Below are positions 23,055 through 34,105 of a stretch of 64,000 nt of DNA, piece after piece. The stretch spans positions 186,001 through 250,000 of the forward strand of contig JAKEKT010000050.1 of NCBI GenBank assembly GCA_021495925.1. Reading direction: 5' to 3'. The notes under the pieces were generated by a model, which was not told the DNA's origin, did no database searches, and saw nothing but the letters and a program-made list of their open reading frames with translations. The DNA is from Diplodia intermedia (Eukaryota > Ascomycota > Dothideomycetes > Botryosphaeriales > Botryosphaeriaceae). Each line of letters opens with the position of its first letter. The stretch's first letter is position 1. Both the position numbers and the translations under genes were made by a program.

Positions 23055-24452
23055 GGTGGAGGTCACTGCGAGGGAATACGGTGGTTTGGTGGCATGTGTG
23101 CCTGCGGGCTGAGGCTCGCCCGCCGCACAGCTCACCCGGCCACGGAGGTATGACGAGCGGCTTGTGACTGTGGCCGCAAACAAAACGTGGCCGCTGCGCC
23201 TGGCCAATCGCCCGCCGCCTTGGCGCCAGCCCTGCTCAGGGGCCTTTGCGGCTGGACGCGACTCCCGACTATCCGACCGCAACGCGCTTTGTTATCAAAT
23301 AATCTCCCCCGGACGATCCCCGTCGTAAGCTCGGCTCTCAGCCTCCCCCAGCATCACGCGTGAGCACCTCTGCAACGACGCCGCACCGCGCCGCCCGCAT
23401 GTCCAGCGCGCCGTCGCCGCGACACCGAGCATCCCGCCTCCCCCCGACTGGGCATATGCACTCGACATTATTGCGCAACGGCCCGTGCTGGCAGCGTTTC
23501 GCGCGGGCGGCCAGGCGGGCAGGCAATTGGCGAGACTGCCCCCTCCCTTTGGCTCATCCGCAATGATCAGCCCCTCGTCCCGCGGCAGGAACGCCCCCCG
23601 TTGAAGTACGAGCATGTCTAATGAACACGCGCCAATGGCGACACAGACGATTCGAGCTCGGCGAGTCGGCAATCGTCGCTTCGGGGGCGTTCATTTCGGG
23701 CTGCGTGCCCTGCCGTTGGCCATGTTCCCGTTCAGCACCTGTGCCGCCCCAATGCGGGAAGCCAGCACTATCTCTGTTATCAGACTCCCTGGCCGCGTCC
23801 GAGCGCGGACGCAGAAGCTCCAACCTTTTTGCTTTTCAGGAGGCTGAGACACGGCCGCAGGCATCGCTTGTGCGTGCCACGGCGTCCAGGCGGCCGCGGG
23901 CATTGAGGGCGTCTTAGCAACAGCGGGCTCCTGTGTGGGCGGCGCAAAAGCCCGAGGATCGCCGGGCGTTGTGGTGCTCGTGACACGAGAGAATATGGAG
24001 TAGCTGCGAGTCCCGGAAGGCAATTTGAAACGGTGGAGCTACTGTACCCCTGAGCGTGAGAATCTATCGATTGGCGCCGGGCGCCCGCGAGCACACGGTC
24101 GTTCCGTGCCGGTCTGGAGAACAAGGCTCTGCTCCGGCCTCTCAGCCCTGCGCTGGCTCGCGGTGCGTTGGACGACTCGGCAAGCCTTCAGATCATGCTG
24201 AGGGGCAGATCACAGCCAATGCTCGCGGTAAACACCACGGCGCAGATCCACCAGCGCGGCCATCTTTGTGCGACAACGCGCTCAACAGCATGCCGGATGC
24301 ACGGTCAGCTTCAATCTAATATTAGCGCTGGCGACCATCCCTGCCTACCCCTGTGTCCATGCTCCCGTACCTGCGTCTCTTTGGCATTCATCAAGTGCAG
24401 TATCGACCTTCCTTTAGCACCAAGCGAACTGCCCTACACGCTCTCTACCTAA
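23055..24452. other. intergenic region upstream of areB and LSB6
   Basis: About 1.4 kb between the divergent LSB6 and areB genes. No frame with recognisable domain content. It should contain the LSB6 promoter and the distal areB promoter, including a probable long areB leader. Confidence 0.45.
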
Positions 24453-24620
24453 TCCACCGCCCGTCGCTCCTTTGTGCCGTCTCGCGCCCGCAGACACCCT
24501 CCCATCCACGCCTTTACGACCTGCTTTGAGCCTGCCCGGGAAGCGCTTGCACGCGTTTTCCCCTCCACCGCAACCACGGCTTCCACACTCGCCATCTCGT
24601 TGCTCAACCGGCCCGTGGCC

Positions 24621-26356
24621 ATTGAGCACCTGCACTACCACAACCGCCCGCCGTCGCCGCGCGACCTCGCTCCCTTCAACACGGCCCCGGCCCTGGACGA
24701 GCGGCCGTCGCTGCCGTCGATCGGCCTGACCATCTCGCGGCCATCGTCGGCAGCGTCCCAGTCCGGTGCCCACCTGCCGCCGCCGCAGCAGCTGCACCGG
24801 GGGGCCAGTCCGGGCATACAGCTGCCCGGCGTGTCGTCGCTGGCGTCGCTGGCGGCGTCGTCGACGTCGTCGCCGAACATCAGCAGCCGGTAGGTGGATA
24901 TTTATTTTTTATTTTTGTGTGTTGTTTGGCCGAGGGTGATTGGATCCGGGGCGGACGCGTCGCACCGGCCGCGGTGTGGGCGCCAGAGCCGGGCACAGAT
25001 GCCCCAGGCGCCGGCAATGGGGGGTGCGCGTGCTGGCAGCCGGCACGGCGGACGCGTGCCAATCGCAGAGGGGTTGGGCGAGAGCGAGAGCTCGCGATAA
25101 AACCCTGGCGCAGCATCACTGATAACGCCCCGAGCTCCACCTGGCGCGCGACAACAAAGACCTGCGGACCGCAGCGCTGACTCCCTCTCCCTCACAGGCC
25201 CCCGAATGCCGCTTCGCACAGCATGACCTACGCGACGAGTGCCCCAGCCACGTCTGGCGGGCAGAACCCGGTGAGTACGTGTGATGGTGGTGGGCGCGTC
25301 TGTCGGCAGCGGGTGCATGGACCCGGCCTGAGTGGTGTTCCAGCCAGTGTGAAAACTCTCTCGCCAGCCCGTTCCTTATCCTGCTTATCGCTCAACACCC
25401 ACCACCGCCCACCTCGACATGGCCACGCTCGCTGACAACAACCAACAGCCCATCTGCCAGAACTGCACCACCAGCACCACCCCGCTCTGGCGCCGCGATG
25501 AGGTCGGCTCCGTACTGTGCAACGCCTGCGGCCTGTTCCTGAAGCTGCACGGCCGCCCGCGCCCGATAAGCCTCAAGACCGATGTGATCAAGAGCCGCAA
25601 CCGCGTCAAGACGTCCGGCCAGGGCCCCAAGAAGAAGGTAAGTCTCGCCGCCGGCGCTCCTCGTCTCGCGCCCTGCTCACTCCGCGCGCGAAGCAGCAGC
25701 AGCACGACAATGGCCTCGATCAAGTCCGCGCTGCCGCCGGCACGCCGCCCGTCGACGCCCTCTCCAACCACCGCCGGGCGCAGAAGGTCTCGTCCGGCGC
25801 ATCCGAGCGCTCGACTTCGCCGCTGTCGCGCACCGGCACTCCCAGCCTGGGCCACCACCACCCCTCCAACATTGCTCCCCAGCACATGTTCGACGGCGTG
25901 ACGCTCAACGGCCATGAGTTCCACTCGCCCTCGCTTCCCTCCTTCATGCCCCATCGCCAGCCCTCTCCGTCAGCGTCCTCGGTAAACGGCTCGCACCTGG
26001 AGCCGCCCATGTCGTACGACGGTCTGGCTACCACCAATACCGCGCTCAAGACACGCGTCAGCGAGTTGGAGGTCATCAACGACCTGTTCCGGGGCCGCGT
26101 CACGGAACTTGAGCAGAGCGAGCAGCGCGCACGCCAGGACGAGGCTCACGTCCGCGACCATGACAAGCGCTTGCAGCAGGATCTGGAAGATTCGCACGCC
26201 CGCGAGGCCGAGCTGAAGCGCCGCGTCGACGAGCTGGAGGCTGAGCTGGCCGAGTACAGGGGTGAGGGCCCTCGCCAAAAGAGAATGCGCCTGTCCGACA
26301 TTGTCGACGAGAGCGCGGCGTCGACGCCCTTATCGACCCCCTCGCAATCGAACTGA
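24621..26356 (+). CDS. areB: GATA-type transcription factor AreB/ASD-4 (nitrogen repressor)
   Basis: GATA factor with a C-terminal leucine zipper, the AreB/ASD-4/Dal80 type that antagonises AreA in nitrogen regulation. Four exons: about 24621-24889, 25198-25270, 25449-25637 and about 25694-26356 (near 397 residues). Exon 3 encodes the zinc finger C-x2-C-x17-C-x2-C (CQNCTTSTTPLWRRDEVG, LCNACGLF) and the conserved tail LKLHGRPRPISLKTDVIKSR. The last exon holds a heptad coiled coil (VSELEVINDLF through DELEAELAEYRG) and a basic end QKRMRLSD. The N-terminal frame (IGLTISRPSS) is open from 24453 but contains no ATG; I place the start at an ATT in good context (24621), which is inference. A second product may start at the ATG at 25419 in the intron before the finger (MATLADNNQQ). 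Confidence 0.85.
25419..25448 (+). promoter_or_regulatory. alternative AUG start of areB in the second intron
   Basis: ATG in context CGACATGGCC, in frame with the zinc-finger exon through ten codons (MATLADNNQQ) and ending at the finger-exon acceptor. If a downstream promoter is used, this intron portion becomes the first coding exon of a short AreB form. A. nidulans areB is described as using two promoters and both AUG and non-AUG starts. Confidence 0.55.
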
Positions 26357-29300
26357 GTCCGGCATTCGGCTACCTTTTCATTCTCTCACACAACACTTTG
26401 CCGTTGTCCTTTTTCCTTACAGAGCGATACCTCCTGACGATGTCTTTTACGTCCCTGCCTGCGCTGCTGCTGTCCATCCGTCTGGGAATCCAGCGGCGTC
26501 CTCCAATGGAGCTTTGCCGCGTTCCCGCCTCCTCTAGCAGTCCAACTCCAAAACAATGTCGCGGTCTTCCCCCGCGCGATGGTGTTGGGTCTGTGGGAAG
26601 CCCAGCTGCACGAAAACAGTATAAATTACCCTAATGTCTGATATCCCGCCGTAATACTTTGACTGCGGCCTTATCATCTCACGCCAAAGATCCGGGTACT
26701 GAATCCAACTCACGGTTTCTTTCCTCCCGATCAACCCGCCTTGCCGGCCTCCTCTGATCATTACTGCTTCTTTGCGCCACGAAGGAATGAGAAAACCTCC
26801 CCACAATCGACACGGTGGACCACCGGGATGCCTCTTCCTCTCCACCAATTCTTTTGAATGCGCGAACAAGTTCGGGGGGGACTTTAAAACATGGGCTGTC
26901 CTGTCCACCTTATGCTCTTAACGCGCGGCGGGTAAAAACAAAAATTTTCTTTCTACAGGACTGCGAGTACTTCTGACCTTACAATCGAGGTACAATGGTT
27001 ATCGGGATAAGGAATCACTTTTTCCAAAAGTCCATTGCTGGCGTCACATTTGCAGTTTTTCCTTGCTTTCTCGCTCTTCTTTTTTGCTCTCTCGTCCGCC
27101 TCAACAAGTAGTCGATCCTCTGTTTTTTCTTGATACCTCGGGGTTTTGAGGCGAGAGGATGGCCTAGCTAGCATGGCAAATGGGACAGCTGTCACTGTCG
27201 CAGTACAGCTCCTGCCTTCCCGACATGCTCAGGACTTGCGCGGAGATGGCAGCCGAAAGCGAGAAGGAAAAAAAGTAATAATCAAAAGCGCATGAAGAAC
27301 CAAGGCTGCTCTGGTCCGATGACGTTCATTTTCCTTTGTCCCTGTCGATTGTGATGTGACACTGCCTATCTAATCCAGAAGGTGCCTTCGACGTGGATGT
27401 GGGCAGAAGAGAAGAACCGCTGCTACGTACCCTTATCTATCGGACATGCGCAGCTTTCTGCGAGGATTGCATCATGTCTCACAACGGGCAGCTACGCTCT
27501 CTCAACAAATCCGCGCCATTTTTTTCTCATCCCGTAAGCCAGTAATCTCTAACCGGCAATCGGCAATCGCTTACTCACGCGCGACCACTTCAACCAAAGT
27601 ACTAGGAAATGGGCGACGACCTCCATGGAACTATGCGGGCGTTGGCATCGGCGGCGGGCAGGCTCGGCGGGCGGGTCGAATCAGCCCAGTCGATCCCTAT
27701 TATTTTCGTTTCTTTTCTCTCTTATCAGCTATAATGCACTATTACCGACTAGTCAGTTATCAGTGCTATCGATGGCTATCGCAATCAGCTGCTCTTCTTC
27801 TTCTTCCTTCCCCTCACTACTCATTTTGAGCAAATCTTATCAGTTGTGTGATTTCCCCACTAATTTTTTCCTCTCACGGACCAACCAATGATGTTTGCGG
27901 GGGGCTGGGGGCTGGGCTGGCGGGCGGGCGATAGGAAGGGATGCGGGTAGCGATAAGCAGCGGAAGCGGCAGCGGAAGGCGGGTTTTTGGAACGACGGGA
28001 AGGAATGAAGGAAGGAGGGAGGGAGGGGCCGCGGGGATACTACTACGATGTGTATGGTAACTACTTTTTGCTTCCTACATCTCTTCTCTTCCTCTCCTTC
28101 GAAAAAGAATAGATGTGACGTTTGCAATTGATCGTCCTCTGCCCGTTGCTGTGTACTGCTCATCATCATCAACATTGCCGCTTCGCTCATTGGCTGCCGC
28201 CGTTACATACGCCGCCCGCCCGTTTTTTCCCCCCCTCGCATCATCGCCGTCGTCGTCGACGAACGGAACAACGACGAATTCTTGTTCTTCTTCCCTTTTG
28301 CCGCTGCTTACCTCCTCCTCCTCCATCTGTGACATATGACAGCGAGCAAAAAATAAAAAATAAAAAAAACCTCCGGAAATTTCCCCCGACGCTGCGGCAT
28401 TTGCCTTGCCTCTCTCGCCCGCCCCCCTCTCTCTTTCTCCCGACGAAGCGGTTTGCGCATCATTTCATGGATTCCCAAAATCTTGCACTCGGAATCATCT
28501 CCGCTCATGTGTGTTTGTGTGCCCACACGCCAGAAGAAAAAGAAGAATCCAACAACGCGAGGGAGGAGGAATGGATGGGTGAAATGGTGGCGGGAATTAC
28601 CCTTGGCGCCTCAGCGGTCTGGATCGGGCGTGAAATTCAACAACAGAGACGGAGACGGTTCCGCATGAAAGACACTTTGCATTCCGCGAAACGAAACTGT
28701 TCTGTGTTGGGTTGGAGAGAGAGAGAGAGAACAAAGACAGCGAGCGCAGTCCAGTCCAGACCGGCCGACCGTCATCACAACAAAAAAGTCTGAAATTAAA
28801 GGAAGGTAAGGTGACGTGGTAAGAATCCCCCGTCGTTTTTCTTTTATTATTATGGGAGAAGGTTTCGAATGATGTATGTACGGGAGGTTCTCTTGCGCCT
28901 CGTCCATGTGAGATGTTACTCCCTGAACGAGACGCCTTCTATTCCCGAAGCCCGCGTCTTCCCCTCGCCTCAATCAAGAAGCAAGAGAGAGACGCGGGGT
29001 TTGTTTGCTCTACCAACGCTCCGTTAGGGACCTGTTGCTCTTGTGGTAAGAGCGGAAGGCCCCTGCAGGACCCGAAGTCCTGCATCGTTGGGTAATATTT
29101 GTATTCTCGTTGCTGAGAAGAAGGAAAAGAAAACTGAAAAAGAAAAGAGCAGGGGAAAAGGTGTTGCCGGCCGGTCAAAATCTGGTCGGCGGAAATTCGT
29201 GATTCATGAGAGCGTGTACATGTACGACCCTCGTGGACTTCATGGAGGATTCTCTCTCCGTAGCTTGCAGAAGCAACCGAAAACATAACGCCATAGCGCC

Positions 29301-29518
29301 AACGCTAATATGTGAGCAGACCTTTTCTCCTCCAGCCTGTAAGTTGTGTCTCCCGGCACCTCGGGTTCCCAGCCAGTTTTGTGAATGAAAAGAGTGAAGA
29401 TACGAACCAGACTGCTTCTCATTTGATCCATGTACGCCCATGCAGATCGGCCATTTGCCCAACCTTTGCCAAACCGAAAAGCTCCGAGATTATGCATGAA
29501 ATCAACTTACTCCATCGC
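26357..29518. other. long intergenic region with simple-sequence tracts
   Basis: About 3.2 kb between areB and the PRPP synthetase gene, the longest gene-free stretch here. It holds many homopolymer and purine or pyrimidine tracts (GGAAGGAGGGAGGGAGGGG near 28008-28027, CTCCTCCTCCTCC near 28311, GAGAGAGAGAGA near 28716) and a possible structured RNA near 29011-29094. Open frames on both strands have no domain features. Confidence 0.45.
29011..29094. ncRNA. candidate structured RNA element (two hairpins in a closing stem)
   Basis: TACCAACG (29011-29018) can pair with CGTTGGGTA (29086-29094, one bulge). Enclosed are two perfect hairpins: GCTCTT/AAGAGC with loop GTGGT (29037-29053) and GCAGGAC/GTCCTGC with loop CCGAA (29065-29083). 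The first hairpin resembles a tRNA D-arm, but no acceptor stem or T-loop of a real tRNA is present. Strand unknown; it may be part of the PRPP synthetase 3' UTR. Confidence 0.25.
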
Positions 29519-31385
29519 TTACCATCCGTGCAAGAAAAGCTGCGACATGCTCTCGCCATGGTGATTCCTGCGAATAGCCTCGGCAAGCAGACTCTCGACG
29601 GGGATAATGGTGAGTTTGCTGCAGCTAGCCCTCTTCTCTTCAGGGATGGGGAACGAGTTGGTGACCACGATGCGCTCGATGCACTCGCAGGCCTCCATCT
29701 CCTCAAGGCAGTCACCGCCAAAGAGTCCGTGCGTTGCCATGCAGTACACCTTGGTAGCGCCACCACGCTTCACTACCGTCTCTGCAGCTGCGATCCACGA
29801 TCCCGACTTGTCAATCATATCGTCGACGACGCAAACAGGACGATCCCGCACGTTGCCAACAAGCGTGACCGTGGTCTCGAGCTCGGGGTTCTTGAGGTCT
29901 TCTTCCTCAGCTTCAGAGGTATCACCGGCATCATGGGTGCCACCCATAGGCTGTGCAAGCTCAGGCTCCTCGACAGAGCAGGTAGACATCATGGAGTTGA
30001 GCATGTGCTCCGGAGGCTCATCATCATCCGAGTTGCTGCGCTGAGGTCTGTTCTTGAAAGAAACAGCCGACAGGGAAGGGGAAGGATGATCATCGTCCAC
30101 AATATGACCGTGGACTAGACGGCCATGAATGACGTCCCGAGCACGCTGTGCAAATTAGCTTGGATCGAAACGTCGTTTACTGAGCTGTCGGCACTTACCT
30201 CATCCGTGTACTCATCAGCAGCAGGATCGGCGGGAGAGTGAGACGCACTCGGGGCTGTGGCTGTACGCATGAGGCGTTTCCTAGGAGAGTCTTGGCCATC
30301 TTCAGAAATGAACGACTCAGCCCTAGTCGATTTGACCAGCGGGCTCGAAGGCACAGCATTGACCGCATTGCCATTGAGTCGGCGAGCGGCAGAGGTCGCC
30401 CTGCCACGACCCTTTGCCGGCTCGTCCTTCTTCTCCTCAGCCTCGTCCTCAGCCTCTTCGGCAGCGTCTTCGAGGACATCTTCACTGGGTGTGACCTTGA
30501 CGGTGTCGTTCAGGGCAATGTTGGCCTCTGCATCCAACTCTTCCTCAATCAGGCCCTCCGTCTCGTAAGTCCCATCCAAGCCGAGCCTTTCGAATATGCC
30601 GCTGCCCTGCAAGCTCAGGCCTTCTCCAAGACCAGGCCGTCTCCTATCGGTGGTGACAATACCGAAGCTGAGCTTCAGAGCATCGGCCAAGCTGGTGACA
30701 CGCTTCGTGCCGCCAGGGTTCTTGGACACGACGACGGTGTCCCTCCAACTGGGCACGTTGTTGCGGATCCAGCGGGCGAGCAGCGGTTCGGCGACGAGAT
30801 TGTCGACAGGGCACTTGAAAAAGCCCTGCATCTGAGAGGCGTGAAGATCAATGGTGATGACGTGGTTGACGCCTGCAACGTGCAGAAGATTTGCGATCAT
30901 GCGAGCGGTGATGGCACCACGGTGCGACTTCTTCTTGCTCTGGCGCGAGTAGGGGAAGTAGGGCATGACAGCTGCAGGGCGCATTAGCGCTGTCACGCGT
31001 TCGAGTCGCGTCACCACGTACCAGTGATGGACTTCGAAGAGCCACCTTTGCAGGCCGAGATCATGATGAGCAGCTCCATGACATTGTCATTGATCCTGGT
31101 TCGGCGTTAGCACAGCGCGGACCTGGTTGGGCACGGAGAGACGACGTACTTGGAGCTGCCGCTCTGGACGATGAAGACATCTTGGTCGCGGACAGACGAC
31201 TCTTGTAACTGGTAAGCTCAAGCGCAGGGCAGACGGCAGCTTTCATACTGACGGATCTGCACGCTGGTCTCTCCGTTGCTGAACTTGCGCAGCTCGGCCT
31301 TGCCTGGGCGCTGGCCCAATCGGTCGCAGATGCCCTCGACCAGAGTCGGGTGTGACAGACCCGAGAAGATCTGTGTCTGGCGCAT
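29519..31385 (-). CDS. ribose-phosphate pyrophosphokinase with large insert (Prs1/Prs5 type)
   Basis: PRPP synthetase: makes 5-phosphoribosyl diphosphate from ribose 5-phosphate and ATP for nucleotide, His and Trp synthesis. Five exons (31385-31253, 31201-31150, 31095-31022, 30971-30199, 30145-29519) encode 552 residues. Conserved blocks are FSNGETSVQI, RDQDVFIVQSG, PYFPYSRQSKKKSHRG, DLHASQMQGFF, the PRPP loop VVDDMIDKSGSW (about 449) and the C-terminal RRNHHGESMSQLF. After IVTTDRRRPG a non-homologous acidic, Ala/Glu-rich and basic insert of about 200 residues splits the catalytic domain, as in yeast Prs1 and Prs5, whose inserts link PRPP synthesis with cell-wall-integrity signalling. The PRPP loop departs from the usual TCGT pattern (KSGS), also a feature of this class. 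Activity probably needs a partner subunit. Confidence 0.9.
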
Positions 31386-31888
31386 GGTGGCGAGGTGTGC
31401 GCTCAGAGGTGTGGGTGGGGGGAGCGAGGGAGGGAGTGAAGGGGGGAGTGAGGTTGGAGCGGAAGAAAATGCGCGCACGCGCTTTGCGGGGAGATGAATT
31501 TTTGGGAGCCACAGCGGCCACGACTTTTGGGCTGGGCTACAACAACCCCACCGCACATGATTCCGCCTGCTCCCCGAACACCGCCCTGGGCCGGCGCACG
31601 CTTGCCAGGGCTCTGCCAATCACAATCTCCATGGAGCTTCCATCCACGCCCCCCGCGTTTCCAGCAGCCAATGACATATCCCCCGCATATCGCCGCAGGA
31701 TGCACGTCGATCCTACGTAGTGCTAAGACTGACGGGAGCTTCAGAGTGCAAATAAAGTTGCAATGTGACTAGGTACCGGCCGCAGATCTCTGTTCTCTCC
31801 TTTTCTATTGCAGGTCGTGCCTGGTGGCTCTATAAGGGCGCTGCCGTCTCCAACCGATACACCACGCATCCCCGGACCGCAGCACAGA
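31386..31888. other. intergenic between divergent PRS and GNAT genes
   Basis: About 500 bp shared promoter region between a minus-strand and a plus-strand gene. GA-rich near 31405-31450. No coding frame supported. Confidence 0.45.
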
Positions 31889-32509
31889 ATGGAGTCGCCA
31901 GAGGCTCAGGAAGCCTTGACCTCGCACCCCCTCAGGTCCCACGACTTCACCGTGCGCCCCGCACGCGAGTCCGACATGCCCGCGCTGAACGCCATCCACG
32001 CGCACTACGTCTCCAACACCGTCGCCACCTTCATCACCACCCCGCTCAGCGACGCCGACTTCCTCGCCGGCTACACGTCCGTCCGCGCCGCCGACCTGCC
32101 CTACCTCGTCGCGGCCGACGCCTTCAACACCCCCGTCGGCTATGCGTACGTCTCCCCCTTCCGCGCCGCCAAGGCCGCGTATCGCCAGACCGTCGAGTTC
32201 AGCCTCTTCTGCCATCCCGCACACGCAGGCAAAGGGATCGGCTCGGCGCTGCTGCAGCGGCTCCTCGACGTGCTGCGCAGCCCGGAAGAATGGGCGGAGG
32301 ACTGGATCGGCGAGGCGTGGCGCGGCGAGGACGGCAGGGTGCGGCAGGTGGTCGGGGTCATGGCGCTGGACGAGCAGCGGAAGAACGGCGGATGGGGGCT
32401 GAAGGAGTACTACGAGGGCTTCGGCTTCGAGCACGCCGGCACCCTCAAGGAGGTGGGGCGGAAGTTTGGGAAATGGATCGATACCGTCTACGTCCAGCTC
32501 TCTCTGTGA
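31889..32509 (+). CDS. GNAT-family N-acetyltransferase (phosphinothricin-acetyltransferase-like)
   Basis: Single-exon 206-residue cytosolic acetyltransferase using acetyl-CoA. It starts its GNAT fold with FTVRPARESDMPALNAIHAHYV, has PVGYAYVSPFR and YRQTVEFSLFCHPAHAGKGIGSALLQRLLD; the last segment contains the acetyl-CoA pyrophosphate loop (here HAGKGIG), and YYEGFGFEHAGTLKEVG closes the domain. This layout matches the Pat/Bar-like subgroup (MnaT/YncA type), which acetylates amino acid analogues or amines; the physiological substrate here is unknown. A short frame upstream of the ATG is open, but only a non-ATG codon is available. It shares the upstream region with the PRPP synthetase gene. 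Confidence 0.87.
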   Translation: MESPEAQEALTSHPLRSHDFTVRPARESDMPALNAIHAHYVSNTVATFITTPLSDADFLAGYTSVRAADLPYLVAADAFNTPVGYAYVSPFRAAKAAYRQTVEFSLFCHPAHAGKGIGSALLQRLLDVLRSPEEWAEDWIGEAWRGEDGRVRQVVGVMALDEQRKNGGWGLKEYYEGFGFEHAGTLKEVGRKFGKWIDTVYVQLSL

Positions 32510-32529
32510 CGGACGGGGAGTGCATGTAT

Positions 32530-33030
32530 ATATACAGAGCGTCCATTCGCTCCCCACGCCATACGCCTGCCTCTTCGCCTCCTCGCCTGGCAACGTCACG
32601 CACCGCTGCAACCGCTTCTCCTCGATCCACGCGGTCGTCTGCAACCACCCCGTGCGTCATCCGCTCGTAGTGCCGCCACCGCACCTCGACGCCCGCCTCT
32701 TCCAGCTTCCTCGCATACTCGGCGCCCACATCCCGCAGCGGATCGATCGAAGCCGCTCGTAAACACCACCGCCGGTGGCTGATCCCTCAATTACTCGACG
32801 GACTGCATCCCGGGCGAGACGTGGCGGTGCGCGGGCGGCAAGTAGTGGTCGGCAAAGGAAAAGATGCCGTTGCGCTCGAGATAGCAGCCCGAGTTGTTCT
32901 CGGCGGCCGCCGGCGTGTTGAACGGCAGCGGGGTACAGCACCTGCCCGACGAGGTTCTTCTTCTTCCATTCGTCGAGCTGCACGGGGAACTGGTGCTCCG
33001 GCGCGAGGTGGTAGTCGACGGGGTAGACTT
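32530..33030 (-). pseudogene. broken alpha/beta-hydrolase (HSL/esterase family) remnant
   Basis: Read on the minus strand, recognisable C-terminal pieces of an alpha/beta-hydrolase_3 protein follow each other in different frames: YPVDYHLAPEHQFPVQLDEW (33028 downwards), LPFNTPAAAENNSGCY with FADHYLPPAHRHVSPGMQSV, then an in-frame TAA, then PPAVVFTSGFD, then DVGAEYARKLEEAG and RMTHGV. The defects visible are a frameshift after the DEW segment, the stop near 32791 and a 4-bp tandem duplication (GATCGAT) at the catalytic-Asp segment. The 5' half with the HGGG and GDSAGG motifs is absent. The catalytic Asp and His neighbourhoods remain recognisable, so decay appears fairly recent. Sequencing error could explain one lesion but hardly all. 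Confidence 0.75.
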
Positions 33031-34105
33031 GTTGTTGGCTGTCAGCTTCTTCTTCTTCTTCATCATCATCACCCATTCCAGCGCCATAGAGTTAGAGAGA
33101 AATAAAGGCACAGATGAGGAGAGAAAACAAGCAACAACAACAACAACCACCCCGGGACAACGCACAAGCAAGCAGGGAGGGGAGGGGAAAAAAGAAGAGA
33201 AAAGAGAAGGGAAAAAGAAAAACGCACCTGCATTTTCACCCCCACCCCGTTCTCAAACTCTCATTCACACTCCCCCTCCCCTTTCTTTGGGGCGATTGGT
33301 GATGGTGGTGGTGGTGGTAGGATTGCCCGTTTGTGGTGGTCTTGGGTTCGGTTTCGGTGTTGGCGAGCGGTTTGGGTGCGGGTGTGCTCTTTTACACGTT
33401 GTTTGTTGTTGTTCTCCTCGGAGATGGCGAGGGGTATATCTTATGTGGTGCCGACGAGTACACATCATGTTTTACGCGCACGATGTGGGATGGGGATTTC
33501 GTTGGTCAGAGGAGCCAGCTGCGTCCGCGGTGTTTTGCGGATGGCGACGGTAGTGGTGGCCCCGTCAGGTTCGGATCTCGAAAAGTAGACGCGGTTTCGG
33601 ACGGCGTGGTGCCGTCGGGTCAAATGAAATGATGGTTTATTTTTGTTCGGACGGCTGACGTCACTGATGATATGCAGACACCCATCTAACGTCGGTGACG
33701 GATTGTACCGCTCTATGTCAGGATGCAGAAGGGCAAGATTTAGCGAGATGCAGTGAGAAATCAAAGAAGTGTTTCTATTGAAACTGTGACTGCATAATTT
33801 CCCCGAGAACTTCTAGGATCCTGACTATGGCTCGGAGAGGAAATGGCATGCTTGCTCGCCTTTCCTACCCGGACCACAACCCCAATCAGTTGGAAAAATC
33901 ACGCATCACCTTTTCGAATGCCATAAGCGCAATCATCCTCGTATCACGACTGTCGATTAGCCAAAACTTTCATCCGAACATCCCCAACACCATGATATAC
34001 TGCCTATGTCCGTGTTGATGGCCGCCGTTCCATATGGCCCCGCCTGTTGCAGAGGTCATACCGTGCCGCAGCATCGATCGATCGAAACCGACCCGGGCAA
34101 CGAAC
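33031..34105. other. intergenic, simple-sequence rich
   Basis: About 1.1 kb with CTTCTTCTTCTT, GGTGGTGGTGG and A-rich tracts. No coding frame supported. The missing 5' half of the hydrolase remnant is not recognisable here. Confidence 0.45.

Noticed and set aside
29011..29094. tRNA gene at the hairpin pair
   Set aside because: D-arm-like sequence is present, but no matching acceptor stem, anticodon arm or T-loop consensus; kept only as a structured-RNA candidate.
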